Positions 51,205 through 63,549 of a stretch of 64,000 nt of DNA are shown here, in pieces; within the stretch, counting starts at the first letter, position 1; every line of letters begins with the position of its first letter. The notes below the pieces were generated by a model. The model was not told where the DNA came from. It did no database searches and saw only the letters and a program-made list of their open reading frames with translations. The stretch spans positions 1-64,000 of the forward strand of contig JAOBSW010000683.1 of the NCBI GenBank assembly GCA_026214975.1, given 5' to 3'. This stretch comes from Gentiana macrophylla. Its lineage: Eukaryota; Streptophyta; Magnoliopsida; Gentianales; Gentianaceae. Made by a program: the position numbers and the translations under genes.

Positions 51205-52300
51205 AATTAGGGGAAGAAGAAGAAGAAGAAAAGAAGGGTCCCCGTCCTTTTTTATGATTTTAGACCCGGACGGTCCGGGTTAAAGGCGGATCGGTCCGTG
51301 TTCATTTTTTTCTTTTTCCGATTTTTATGATTTTTGATTAAAACTTATAAAAATTCTAATACAACAATTAAAATCTTAAAGATAAGTTTATAATAATTTT
51401 AAAACTTAATAAAATCTTAAAAATAAAATTTGAAGGAAATTTTATAATTTTATAAAAATTTCTAAAATTTAATAAAATCTTTATAACACTTTATTAAAAG
51501 CTTATAAAAATTTACTAAATTTATATCAACTCTTATAAAACATCTAAATAAAGACTAAAAGAAAAACTTTTATAAAACTTTTATAAAACTCCTCAAATTT
51601 CATAAAGATCCAATTTTATAAAATTTTGAAGTTATCTGAAAATTTTATAAAATAAAACATAAGAAAAGACTCTAAAACTTAAGGGTTCACGATTCTTGAT
51701 TTCTAAATTTTCAGAGTTACGATATAACGCTTCAATCAACCTAACTCCTAAAAGCGAAGCATTTGAATTATCTCTCGGAATTCCATCGGGATTTTCGGAT
51801 AACCACCTGTCGTTCCTTCCTAACAATATTCAAACACTCATCACAGGATTTGGTTGTGTTTTTCCCTGACGTCCAACATGTTCACTTTTTCCACAGTCTG
51901 CATCTCATCGAAACTTTGCCCTTCTTTTATCGCACTCCTTGATGTTCCATTACAAACTTCTCTCAATCTAATCTCTCTCAACAATTTCTTGTTTTGTTCA
52001 AAAACTAAAAACATAGAAAACGCGACATCTTTATCAAGGCCTAATTTTAAAAGTAAAACAAAACTCTAATCTATCTAAAAATGCATCCAGTTCTTTTACG
52101 TCTATCCGGTAAAAAGCGAAAATAGTTTAAACATAAACAAAAACACGAGAAAAGTAGAGTAAAGATAGATAGCACACTAGTATTCGGTGATTTGGTTTCT
52201 CTGCTTTTCGAGTTCTTTTGTTTTTACGCTTTTTCAATTTGTCGGGGATCAATCAATGTCATTACTTCTTAACTTTCGGTGTGATTCCTTCTCCTCCACA
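51205..52300 (-). other. Spacer after integrase in element F
   Basis: AT-rich, with a CCGGACGGTCCGG palindrome near 51,268 and runs of TTTATAAAATT. No gene seen. Confidence 0.5.
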
Positions 52301-53400
52301 AACAACTTTACTCTGTGGCCATTGGCTATAAAGTTGTATTTCCATCGATTAGTTCAATGACTCATTTGTAAACCCGTGTTACTTTAAATGGACTGTCCAT
52401 CTTGATTTAAGCTTACACGGAAACAACTTTAAGCGTGAATTGTACAAAAGCACTCGATCACCTACATGGAACTCACGTTTAAAGATTCTCTTATCATGGA
52501 AAGATTTCGTGCGTTCCTTGTAGATTCGAGCATTTTCATAAGAATCGAGGCGAAATTCTTCTAGTTACATTAATTGAAGCAATCTATGATCACCGATGAC
52601 CTTAGGATCAAAATTCAGAAATCTAATAGCCCGAAGGCTCGGTGTTCTAACTCAACCTAGGAGATGACAAGACTTACCAAAGACTAGCTTATAGGAGAAC
52701 AACCAATTGGTGTTTTAAAAGTACATTCTATATGCCCGTAATGCATCATCTAATTTAAGCGCCCGATTTTTTACGATTCGATTCACTTTGTTTTCTCCAC
52801 GATTCTTTTGATCTCTATTTGACACCTCTGCACTGTCCCTTTGGTTTGCGGATGATAGGCGTTCTAACTTATGCGTTACACCATATTTTTCAACTATCTT
52901 AGTAAATGGTCTATTACAAAGTGTGACCTCTATCACTAATGATTGCCCACGGAATGCCATATCACGGTAAATATATTCTTTTAAGAAATCTTATGACAAC
53001 TTTGGTATCATTAGTTGGAAGAGCTTCAAATTTTCTACCCATTTTTGAGACATAATCTACCATTACAAGAATAAATCTTTTCCAAAAGATATAGGAAAGG
53101 TCCATGAAATCTATACCCCAAACATCAAATAACTCACATTCTAAAATAGGTTGCATAGGCATTTCATGTTTTTAGATACATTTCCCCATTTTTGACAAGA
53201 TTCACAAGATTTAACATATTTATCGCATCTCTATATAGTGTAGGCCAATAAAAACCACATTCTAAAACTTTAAAAGCGGTTTTCCAACCTCCATGATGAC
53301 CTCGCCTCACGATCATGACAAAATGACAAAATACTTAAAATTTCATTATCAGGCACACATTTTACGATTATCCCATCCGAACATTTACGGAAAAGGTGCA
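52301..53400 (-). pseudogene. Integrase of element F
   Basis: Minus-strand motifs: the HHCC zinc region near 53,180-53,300 (fragmentary), core block CELFDVWGIDFMD followed by ILVMVDYVSK and EALPTNDTKVVIRFLKR (52,962-53,162). Next is FTKIVEKYGVTHK, then KLDDALRAYR (52,715-52,960). The DDE C-terminal part runs to about 52,430 with [10 protein letters not shown] and LYNSRLKLF blocks. It matches element D integrase block for block. It would insert the cDNA. At least four frame changes occur. Confidence 0.85.
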
Positions 53401-54280
53401 GTTCTTCCCGAGTAATAAAATTTTAAGTCATAAAAGAACTTCTTTACCATTTGCCAAGTCCAATGAGACGGAATATAATCACGAGTTAAGTAATTAATGA
53501 TATCTCCAAACCAAGGTGACATTTCCTTAGAAGGAATTCTATTCTTTAATAAGCTGCATGGTTGAAGGAGTATCTATTCTAAACAATTGTTCATCAGGAA
53601 ATGAATCTTTAATTTCAATTCCTATTTCTTCACCATTTTCCATTCTACTTAGATGATCTGCTACTACATTCTCACTTCCTTTTTATCTTTAATTTCAATA
53701 TCAAATTCTTGAAGTAAGAGAATCCATCTAAGAAGACGAGGTTTAGCATCTTTCTTACTCAGTAAATACTTGATCTTTGAATAGTACGTATAAATTATTA
53801 CCTTAGAACCAACAATATATGATGAAACTTATCTAAGGAAAAATTACATTATGAGTTCTTTTCTGTAGTTGCATAATTAAGTTGAGTGCGTTTAGTGTGT
53901 GGGATGCATAGTAAATAGCTTTGAGAATTTTGTTATATCTTTGACCTAAAGCTGCTCCTCTGACTAAATCACTTGCATCACACATAATCTCAAATGGCAA
54001 ACTCAATGCGGTGCTACTAACACTAGTGCGATAGTCAACCTCGCTTTTAAGGTGCGAAAGGCTTCCATACATTTACTATCAAAGTTAAAAGGCACTTCCT
54101 TTTCAAGTAAATGACTTAGAGGCTTTGCTATTTTTGAAAAATCTGCAATGAACCTTCTATAAAATCTGCATGTCCAAGAAATCCTCTTAGGGTTCTTAAA
54201 TTAAGCGAGTGGAGGTAACTTTTCAATTACTTCGACTTTAGCTTTATCAACTTCAATACTTTCTTGAGAGATTCTATGAC
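53401..54280 (-). pseudogene. RNase H of element F
   Basis: The frame 53,833-54,072 has LPFEIMCDASDLVRGAALGQ and KAIYYASHTLN, the start of the Ty3-type RNase H (catalytic Asp in CDASD). Later parts near 53,650-53,760 ([16 protein letters not shown]) are in other frames. Upstream, near 54,130-54,220, is the RFYRRFI-type connection block. Confidence 0.8.
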
Positions 54281-54906
54281 CTAAAACAATTCCTTCCACG
54301 ATACCATTAGATGACATTTTTCCCGATTTAGTACTAGATTGGTATCTTCACAGCGTTGTAACACTCGTTCTAAGTGTAACAAACAAATATCGAATGAATC
54401 TCCGTAAACACTAAAGTCGTCCATAAAAATTTCTAAGAATTTCTCAACCATATCAATAAATATAGCCATCATACACCTTTGAAAGCGTATTTGGTGCATT
54501 ACATAAACCAAGCGGCATTCTTTTATAAGCAAAAGTTCCATAAGGACAAGTGAAAGTAGTTTTTCTCTATCTCTGCTTTGCAATGAATATACGTAAATAT
54601 CACGAATAACCATCTAAGAAAGCGATAATACTTATGTCCACTTAAGCGTTCCAACATTTGAACTATGAATGGAAGTGGATGATGATCTTTCTTAGTATGA
54701 TCATTTAGTTTTCTAAAATCAATGCACATTCGATAACCTGTAATCTCTCTTGTCGGAATCCATTCGTTCCTTTCATTCTCTTTCACTGTGAAACCTCCTT
54801 TCTTTGGTACTACTTGAGTTGGACTAACCCATTCACTATCTGATATGGGAAAAATTATCCCCATTTCTAATAGCTTAATGACCTCTTTCTTAACAATTGA
54901 CTGCAA
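54281..54906 (-). pseudogene. Reverse transcriptase of element F
   Basis: Two overlapping minus-strand frames. The first (54,523-54,906) reads VKKEVIKLLEMGIIFPISDS, WVSPTQVVPKKGG, RMCIDFRKLNDHTKKDHHPL and GHKYY. The second (54,281-54,613) contains the catalytic FMDDFSVYGDSFD, CLLHLERVLQRCEDTNLVLN and KCH. The MDDF box is the Athila-type form of the YxDD site. One frameshift near 54,600 separates palm subdomains. It copies element RNA to DNA. Confidence 0.88.
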
Positions 54907-55157
54907 ATTTGGGTTGGCGGCGTTGCGGTTGAATACAAGGTTTAGCCTCTTCCTTGAGAATTATCTTATGAGCGTAAATCTCGGAGGCTAATACCTCGAA
55001 TATCGGCAATTTGTCCATCCAAAAGCTTTCTTATGCTTTTTCAACATTCTAAGTAATTGATCTTCTTGATGCTCATTTAAAGATGATGAAATAATAAGCG
55101 GTAATATATTATTAGTTTCAAGAAAAGCATACTTGATTTAAAGGTAACGGTTTCAAT

Positions 55158-56480
55158 TCAGATTCTTAGGTGGATCTTCCGGTGATAGTTTAAGGCCGGT
55201 CCTTCTAGTTCTAATTCCAAATACTTATGCCATGATGGTTTAAAAGTAAAACTTCCTTTATCTAGAGAAAGAATTATCTCTTTCATTTCGGTGTCTTTCT
55301 CATCTTCCTTATAGATAGACAGAGTTAAACATTCTTCTAATCTGTCTTCAAAAGTTGGTAACTGATTATCATAGACAGAATGAATATCTTCTATAAAAGA
55401 ACATGATTCTGGTAATCTATATGGATGGTTCATAACTTTGAAAATATTGAAAGTAACTTCATCTTCATTGACTCTCGAATTAACTCTCCTTTACGGACAT
55501 CTATTAAAGTTCTTCTGTAGCTAGAAATGGTCGACCTAAGATAAGTGGCGCTGAATATCCTTCTTCCATTTCCATAACTACAAAGTCTCTTTGGAAAATA
55601 AAACTTGTCTACTTTAACCAATACGTCCTCAATAATTCCTTTAGGGTATTTAATCGATCTATCTCGCCATCTGCAGAGTCATTTCGATTTTAAGTAAGCT
55701 TTCCTATGCCTAGCTTTTTATAATCCTCATAAGACATGAGATTTATACTAGCTCAAGATCACATAAGACCTTTTTAAAAGAAATCCTCCAATTTCACATG
55801 GAATGGTAAAACTTCCAGGATCTTTCAGTTTAGGTGGTAACTTATCTTGCAAAGCTGCAGAACATTCTTCATTTAGGCATATATTCTCATATTCCTCTAA
55901 TTTTTTCTTGTTTGATGAATATCTTTGAAACTTTCCATAAGCGAGGCATACTAATTAGAGCTTTGATAATGGGGATATTAACATGAATATGACGAAAAGT
56001 ATTAAGGAAACGAGCATACTTCTGATCAGTTTTAATCTTTTTAATTTGATCATTAGGTGGGTAAGGTAAAGATTCTAAATCAATAACCTTTGATCCCAAA
56101 GTCATTTTCTCTTTTCCTTTTTCCTTAAACTTTTGAGTATTACTTGATCGCCAAGTATCAGGTTCTTGATTTTTTTCTTTTAAAGCATTCCCTGAATCAA
56201 TCTCTACTTCAGATTCCTTCAGTTCTTCTTGTTTTTCATCCTTGTTTTCATTATCCTCTATTCTAACATGTTCCTTGAATAAACTCCTTAAATCTTTATC
56301 CATGGGATCCTTCAAAATCCTAGGGAATTTTACCCATTTTTCACCTTCATTCTCAGGTTCCAAACTTCTATTCCTTTTCAAGAAATTCTCTATAATTTCT
56401 TCTTCCTCATCAGTGAATTCAATTTCATCTTTAGTTTCATCATTTTTTCCATCTAAATCATTTTCTACTTCATTATTTCC
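55158..56480 (-). pseudogene. Protease and upstream linker of element F
   Basis: From 56,381 to 55,887 a 164-codon charged linker ends in KYARFLNTFRHIHVNIPIIK and ALISMPRLWKV, the conserved lead into the Athila protease. Near 55,760 the active-site region reads C-D-L-x-A-S-I-N-L-M only if one base is added, where a Gly codon is short by one G. Then VLVKVDKFYFP, TLIDVRKGEL (55,430-55,621) and MNHPYRLPESCSFIEDIHSV (55,158-55,433). It would process the polyprotein. Confidence 0.75.
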
Positions 56481-56486
56481 GAAGTT

Positions 56487-58203
56487 TTACGCTCCATTAT
56501 TACCACAGAGTTTTCTACTTCTCGTAACTACAACATTTACCTCTCTTGGGTTTCTTTCGGTGTTGCTTGGTAATCCCCGAGAAGTCTCATCATTATTACG
56601 TTCACCTTCCCTACTCAATTGATCTTCCATATTCCTCAATGAGGCTTCTATTGTTCTCATTCTCAGTATCATGTCCACTCATAGATGTTTTCATTGTACT
56701 CAAATCCTTAGAAACTGTACCAATAGAAGTCATCATTGTTTCCATATTCTTAGCTTGAGTAGATACTACACCCATCATATTTTCCATTAGTTTTTCCCAT
56801 TTTTCAACTCCTTCTGCGAGTTGAGTTGAACTTTGAGTTCTTGGTATACTTTGAGTGGTATGTTGAGGATAGGATCTAGGTAATGATTGTAAATTCGATT
56901 AGATGTATTTTCTTGATAAACTTGATTATTAGACATATTCCTATATGGGAATTTGGATATGGCGGTTGTCCTTGCTTACTAGGGTTTTCGGACCATCGAT
57001 AAGTGGGGTGATCTCTTCTAATAGCATTAAGCGAGTTTGAGTATGCATTGTTCGAATTCTATCTTCTTTGAAGAAAACTCACCTCCTCTCTTGAATATCT
57101 GTTGGTTCTTCAATCCCTATTGACATATTATCTGATTTGAGTATTCGGTTGGTGTACTATTCTCTGAACTTTGGTTTTGTTAGATTGTAGGCCATCAAAT
57201 TTCCTACTCAAATTTTCTAAATGTGCTAGAACTTCCGTATTAGATGTACATTCTCTGCAAAAGCTACTTTTTCGGTGCTAGAACCGGTTTCCACATACAT
57301 TATTTTGGAAATCGTTTCTATAGCATCGTAAACTATTTGAGCTTCACTCATCATTAAAGAGCCACCACATGCATGATCTACATCCATACGTGAATCTTTT
57401 CTTAATTTCTGACGAAGAGTTGAATTTGCATATCTAAGAAATAACCATGGTCGGGACAAGCTCTTAACAATTTTTTAAATCTTTCCCGAGGCATTCCCAA
57501 GCGTTTCTTGAGATCCTTGTCTAAAGTTAGCAACCTCGACTTTTAATTCCAAATTTCGTCAGAGTGAAATATTGTTTGAAATTCAGTTTGAATCTCCTCC
57601 CAACTTGTAAGTGAATGATGTGGAAGAGACATAAACCAATCTCGGGCTCGTCCCTTTTAGAGAAAAGGAAACATAGTCATCCTCGTTAATTCCTTATGAG
57701 CACCTTGACTTTTGGCGTATTGCATGATTCTTCAAAAGATAGAGATGATGATGTGGATCTTCATCATCCTCTCCTAAGAATTGGGCTCTTGCGTCAATTA
57801 AACCAAAAGGATGAGATTTAATTTCGAAATTGTTTGCTCCTTCATTGGGTAAAAGTATGGGATTATTAGTCTGGTTTCTTCTTATGGTTTGATCACAGAT
57901 AGGTCTCGGGTTTGGTGGGTTATTACGATTATTCTGGTTCCGATTCTGATTATTTCTATTATTATGATTATTATTATTAGGGTTAACAGGGTTTTGTCCA
58001 TGCCCTGGAGCATGATCTAGCCTCTGTTCATTTGTTTCATCACTAGTTTCAGCCATTCTCGTATTTTTGTTTGAAGATGATTCTTGGTCAAGATTTCCCT
58101 GACTAGTATGACCGCGTTTACTCTCTACTCTTAACTGCCTTTCGTAAGTGTTTATGTCAGGCTTATAAGGAGTGAGTGGGGCCTTACCGCTTCTGGTCAT
58201 CAA
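56487..58203 (-). pseudogene. Gag of element F
   Basis: The first frame (57,694-58,203) starts MMTRSGKAPLTPYKPD, has an Asn-rich stretch of about 40 residues, then GANNFEIKSHPFGLIDARAQ and GEDDEDPHHHLYLL, the start of the retrotrans_gag domain. Later pieces include ACGGSLM and EAQIVYDAIETI near 57,226-57,459, and IEASLRNMEDQL with SNTERNPREVNVVVTRS near 56,487-56,678, the gag-pol boundary motif of Athila. Frames change at least three times. Gag forms the particle shell. Confidence 0.82.
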
Positions 58204-58382
58204 CTAAAAAAAATAGAAAAATGCTCGATTTTTATAGAAAAAGAAAATTGGTAACTAAAAGAAAGTAGATACCAACGAAAAATAAAATAGAAATGAGATA
58301 AGAAAAAGTGTTGATTTATTCTCGAGAATTTTGAGCTAATACAAGTAGTAACCATAGACACAAAGAAAGAAATTAGCGACGT

Positions 58383-58400
58383 TCCCCGGCAACGGCGCCA
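58383..58400 (-). promoter_or_regulatory. Primer-binding site of element F
   Basis: Minus strand reads TGGCGCCGTTGCCGGGGA, an exact tRNA-Asp-type Athila primer site. It follows TGTCA-GATTTC, so the LTR probably ends at 58,407. Confidence 0.9.
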
Positions 58401-59679
58401 GAAATCTGACAGCTGCCTTTCGTAGTGCTAAACCAGTCCTTAACCGACAGTGTATCGGGTCAAACTGTAGTGCTAGTATGGTGAGTCAGAGTGTCGAATC
58501 CTCAGGGAACTTGGTAATTCTTCTAAGTGTGGTTAAACACCAAAGAGCTGTTATTAACTCGATCTAAACCGCAATTTTATAACACAGATCACTACTATTC
58601 TACTTAACATAAAATAAATGCGTAATTTAAAAGTTATTCTAATATAATATATATAGATATATAAATATATATAGATGTACATAGATTGCAAAATATATAT
58701 ATATAAATATAAATATATAGATACCAATATATTTATAGAACTAGGCAGATAAGTTTCTGAGTAACTAGCCAAAGTTTATATAATTGAATTATACGATCTT
58801 TTCCAAGAAACGGAATGTGCTCGATCTTTCCTTTTATATTAGGTCCAATTGAGTAAATGAAGCGGTGCACTCCTCGAGGTTAACAATTCCTCCTCACACG
58901 AGTGTATGAAATTGTCATATGTCATTGTCATCGTTTAATCTCCACAAGCGCCCCATGCTAATCTTAGTTAGTCGAGCAGTGCAGTACAAATCTACCCCGG
59001 ATAAAAGAGGTTATTCCGTTTGTCGGACGGCCGATGTTATTCAAAAGGCTCCGGTTGTCGGCGGATCGATTTAACTTTCGGTGTTAGTTTTAATTAAACC
59101 GTTGATTTTAACATTATTACGATCTTGAGCACAATTTTAATAAGATTAATCTTTCCCAAGACAAATCGCCCCGGGTAGGAAATAGGATTCCGTTGTCACG
59201 CTTTACACGACGCCAATTTTACCTCCGGTTTTCTATCTTTTATCTCATATCCTAACTTCTCTAGTCAGTTCATCATTAGGTTATATGGTTCGATTCATCT
59301 TGGTTAATTACGTCAATCCGAATATTATCAATACGTTACAGAATAGAAAAGGATTCAATTAACTCAATTTTAGTAAATTTTAATTAGACAGCATTCCTTT
59401 ACCGAAAAGATCGAAATAAAACTATTACATAACTTTGGCTAGTTATTAGAGTTAGCCTAAAAACATTATAAAAAGAAAAAGATAAAAACAAACATAAATA
59501 CTTAAGAAAATTTACCGATACAAATGCTTTGAATCAGAGTTGTATTCTTCCGGACATTACAACGACTTCAACAACACCGAACTTCCGATAATTTCTCGAG
59601 CATTACAACAGTACTACGAGATTATTATTTTTGGCTTAAGGCCTATTTACAAACTACTACTAAAAAGAAAATAAGAAGA

Positions 59680-59680
<1 letters not shown>

Positions 59681-59764
<84 letters not shown>
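59681..59764. repeat. (AT)n microsatellite in the 5' LTR of element F
   Basis: About 84 bp of AT repeat, with a GTAGATATATATATAT flank identical to the other LTR. Confidence 0.92.
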
Positions 59765-59767
<3 letters not shown>

Positions 59768-59810
59768 GATATATATATATTGGTACACCTCCGCTCTGCT
59801 GAATGAGGCT

Positions 59811-59825
59811 CATTTATATAGATGA
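59811..59825 (-). promoter_or_regulatory. TATA box of the element F LTR
   Basis: Minus strand reads ATCTATATAAATGAG. The same box is at about 45,474-45,488 in the other LTR. Confidence 0.5.
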
Positions 59826-60599
59826 AAGTCCCTTGGCCGGACCGGGCCGAGAACAAGCCGGACCAGTCCGGTGTAATGATGGCTTCCACCTCCTTGATTA
59901 ATCAGCATGTGCTCCGTATGATTATATATTTTTATATATAATTATCAAACTTCTAAAATTCATATCTCGAGTTCTGGATCTCCAAAAATCTTGATTCAAG
60001 AGGCATCGGAAAGCTCTCGGGAAAATCTACAACTTTCGTACAGGACTCTTCTTCAGATAATGTCGTTTTGATGAGCCATTCGTTTGTCGAAGATATTTCT
60101 CGATTACCACTTAATCGAATCGATTAGCCACTTGACCACTTCGATTGACCACTTGACCATTTAAGTAATTCGATTGACCATTTAAGCTCGTGACACTCTC
60201 TAAATCCTTCCAGAGATATGATTATACTTTAACATGTCGATTCTCGGGTCTCGGTTTATAAATCCGCAATAAAATACCACAAATACCCACGTAAATCGAC
60301 CATTATTACTCCGATTTACTAAAATCGGTACAAAATGATAACTTTTAATATTATTACTACTAACTACTCTAAATTATAAAGATTAATATTTCATACTATT
60401 TATACCATAATTTCATATATTTTATATAGAATTCGTTGATAAAACATAATAATATAACGTATATTTAATCATATAAAAGTAGTATATCAATTAATTAACA
60501 AACATTGTGTTGTACCAGTTCTTGGTTTCTTAACTATTGATATTTTTCACTTTTGCGATTTAAAACACAATTAACTTGAAATTTTTAGCGATTATAACT

Positions 60600-60800
60600 T
60601 AACATACTTGAAATTGTTACCACTTACAACAAAACATACTTAAACTTGTTATTATACCCGGTACAAGACAACATACTTAAACTTGTTATAAAACCAGTTA
60701 CAACACAATTTAAAAAACAGCATACTTCAACTTGTTATAAGACTAGTTACAATACAACATACTTAAACTTGTTATAAGACCAGTTACAACACAACATACT
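60600..60800. repeat. Five tandem copies of a ~37-bp repeat
   Basis: AACATACTTAAACTTGTTAT and the following AAGACCAGTTACAACAC recur at about 60,600, 60,634, 60,671, 60,720 and 60,757. The array overlaps the 3' end of the transposase reading frame. Confidence 0.85.
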
Positions 60801-62599
60801 TTGAGATACGCAAAAAAGAAACATCACTGCCACCATCATCTTCACCAATCAATCGCGAACAACTAGTTTTATTATGGCATGTTTTCTTGCATTTACCACA
60901 GTGTATAACCATTTTCCCGTCTCCGGTAGAATTCTTTCTCTTTTTTGATGGACGTCCAGATAGTCTCTTTGTCACCGTCGGTGCCAAAACCTTCATGTTA
61001 AGCACATCAGCGGGATCCTCACAATCTGCTTCATTTATCAAGGGGAACACACTTTGAGAATAAGCTTTCCTCCAATATTCGCTGATATAATACCGAGTGC
61101 AATAGTCATAGCCGTGGCTCCCTATGTGTAGCATACACAACAAACATGATAGCATTGAAACCTATCTAAATCGAATTTCTTGCATGTACACTTGAAAACA
61201 TCCAAGTCAACAATGTAAGTCAACATAGTATCGTTGTCAAACACTTCATACTTAACGAAAGAAACTATATTAACCTTGAACTTCCGTACTCTGTTGTATC
61301 TTTTTGTCATTCATTCTTCACCTTTGGGAGTGAGCACAGAAACACATTCTTCACCACGTTTACTTCGTTCGCCAAACCACTGCTGGAAAACCTCCCGGAT
61401 ACGTTCAAGCAAACCAACTATTGAAAATTCCCGAGCACGCAATAACCTGCTGTTTAAAGACTCGGGATGGTTAGTTGTCATTATATTGTACCGTAAACAT
61501 TTAAACTGAGATCTAGACCAGAAAGGAAATGATGCTTCTTCCAAATACTCATCAAGTTTATCACATATTGCAGATGTATTTTTTCCCAATGCACCTTAAA
61601 CTCTGGAACAGTATAGGCCTTTGCAGTTGGCATAAAAAATGTCGACACATTGCGACCAGGATAACGACTCCTCAAATTCTTTTGGATGTGATATACACAA
61701 AATCCATGGTGCGCATTCTCAAACACATTACTGAATGATGTTTTGATACTTTCAGCACGATCAGAAATTATTGATAGATCGCCGGTGTCACCTATAATGG
61801 GTTTTAACTTTGTGAAAAACCAGGTCCACGAAGGAATGTTTTCAGAATCAACCACAGCCCATGCAATTGGAAATATTTGACCATTTGTATCTTCACACGT
61901 TGCCACAAGTAGAACCCCTTTTGTAACGCGTTTTCAAATGTGTTCCATCCACAGAAACGACTGGCCGCATATACTTGAACCCCTCTATACTTGCACCAAG
62001 TGCCATAAAACAATATAAAAACTCGTCGTTTCATTTAGTTTCAATCTCCGTCACAGTTCCCGGGTTTCTGGCCTCCAACCTATGAAAATACTTAGGTAAT
62101 TTTTCAAAACTCTTTTTTGGAAATCCCCGAACCAATGATTTCGCATAACGTTTTGCCTTGAACGCCTTGTGATAACTAATCTCATATCCAAACTTTGACA
62201 TAAAATTAATCATCATATCCCTCGGAGAGTAAATACGGTTGGCGTCTTTAAACTTCGAAAAAAAAAGTATCGGCCAACTAGCTTGTAAGAAGCATGTTTG
62301 TGATCTTTCTGATGAAGCATAGGTGGGCAAGTATGCCTACTTGAATACTTTCGAGCTTCAAAGCGTTTAGACGCATCAAATTTGCTTGCTCGCAGACGCC
62401 ATTTACATCCTTTTACTGCACATAACACCACATATAGCTTTTTGTTGGAAGATTGCGTTCTAAACTCAAAATGATACCTCACAGCTAACATCTCAACCTT
62501 AAATACCAACAACGATTTGTTTTTAAACAAATCCTTCACATGAATGTCTACATCTTCAAGAATGCTCACATGAGGTACACCCACATTACTTGGAACAAG

Positions 62600-62770
62600 G
62601 ATACCATTTGTGGGTTGCGTTGCATTCAAGCGATCTCCACCATTTGAGGTATCAACATTTGTGGGTTCCGTTGCATACAAGCGATCACCACCATTCGAAG
62701 TATCAACATTTGTGGCTTCCGTTGCATTCAAGCGATCACCACCATTCAAGCCATCATCATTCAAAGTATC
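62600..62770 (-). repeat. 51-bp coding repeat in the MULE transposase linker
   Basis: Three copies on the minus strand encoding NGGDRLNAT(E/Q)(P/A)TNVDTS with small changes, 17 residues each. It is in phase with the frame. Confidence 0.85.
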
Positions 62771-62924
62771 CATATTTGACGTTTCCTGTGATACTAAAAA
62801 AGCATCTTCACCCAAATGCATCAATAAAGAATCTTCAAATATCTCATTAGCCTCAAATCTATCAACACTTTATCTTCTTCTATCAAAAACCTCTTCTTCA
62901 ACACATGCCACTTCACCAACATCC

Positions 62925-63095
62925 ATTTCGACACTTGGTTCTTGAGTTCCCGATTTTAAAGATGTCTCTACAATACAACTTTCTTTAATCGCAATAACAT
63001 CAACATTTGGTTCTTTAGTTCCCGAATTCAAACATGTCTCTTCAACAAATCTTTCTTTAATCGCAATAACATCAACATCCATTTCAACACTTGTT
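62925..63095 (-). repeat. 72-bp coding repeat in the MULE transposase linker
   Basis: VDVIAIKE...VETSLKSGTQEPS-type unit of 24 residues occurs twice, with a partial third (ETSVEMDVD). Acidic and disordered in character. Confidence 0.75.
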
Positions 63096-63549
63096 TCTTG
63101 AGTTCCCATCACATAAACTACTGAGGATCACATGATTGTTGACTTTCAATATAATTCGAACATGTGTTACTTCCACTTCAATATCAGTGTCTTTTTCTTT
63201 TCACTTCTCTTTCAAAATAAATAATAACAAATCTTTTGTTTAGATCACAAACATTCAAGAACCTTCTCACAAGCTTATCACAATTAAGTAGCATCGGCTT
63301 AGCTTTACTAATGGGGGCCATAACTTTCATCCCAAAATCATACAACCTTGTATCAATTCCCAACTCTTCTTTCACCTCGTCATACAATCCATCAAATGAA
63401 ATGTTCTTTGGGAGGTTTAAAATAGTCGTCACTTCGTCTGTTTCACATCCTACGTACTTCCACGACCAAACACCATCATCACTCTTTTCAACCTCAACCG
63501 GGTAACAAACATAAAACGAAACTTCTTCTGAATCTTCCTTAACCATCAC

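Larger units (their letters stand above)
44161..60489 (-). mobile_element. Athila-type Ty3/gypsy retrotransposon F (16.3 kb)
   Basis: Minus-strand element with two ~2-kb LTRs, a tRNA-Asp-type primer site, gag, protease, RT, RNase H, integrase and a long post-pol region with two 'putative plant transposon protein' domains, then a polypurine tract. The order is the Athila order. The interior of 12.2 kb is long for the family. LTR copies are close but differ by many short indels. No matching target duplication flanks it, and the outer end of the 3' LTR seems to lack 64 bp. Frameshifts in all genes make it non-autonomous as read. Confidence 0.88.
58407..60489 (-). repeat. 5' LTR of element F
   Basis: 2,083 bp if counted to TGTCA before the primer site. 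The part 58,471-60,489 is duplicated at 44,161-46,149. It contains an (AT)n tract of 84 bp and a TATA box. Confidence 0.85.
60784..63549 (-). pseudogene. MULE transposase (MuDR-type), frame-disrupted
   Basis: Cut-and-paste transposase of the Mutator superfamily. Minus-strand order: an N-terminal PB1-like segment (63,184-63,549; LYDEVKEELGIDTRLYDFGM) and an acidic repeat-rich linker (62,600-63,112). The MuDR DNA-binding domain follows with CAVKGCKWRLRASK (62,400-62,500), then YEISYHKAFKAKRYA (62,031-62,330). The DDE core has RPVVSVDGTHLKTRYK (first Asp), ISDRAESIK (second Asp), FCVYHIQKNL (CxxH) and TTNHPESLNSRLLRAREFSI (Glu). Then a SWIM zinc finger CTCKKFDLDRFQCYHV, a basic GRPSKKRK and a CCHC-like CGKCKKTCHNKTSC. 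Breaks: a 9-T run near 62,260, an in-frame TGA near 62,033, one extra base near 61,925, and shifts near 61,300 and 61,140. It may be decayed or carry consensus errors. Confidence 0.85.

Noticed and set aside
56242..56758. Plus-strand Ser/Leu/Phe-rich ORFs (126 and 70 codons)
   Set aside because: Antisense shadows of the charged gag-protease linker of element F.
61234..62945. Plus-strand ORFs opposite the MULE gene
   Set aside because: Antisense shadows; the minus strand shows conserved MULE domains throughout.
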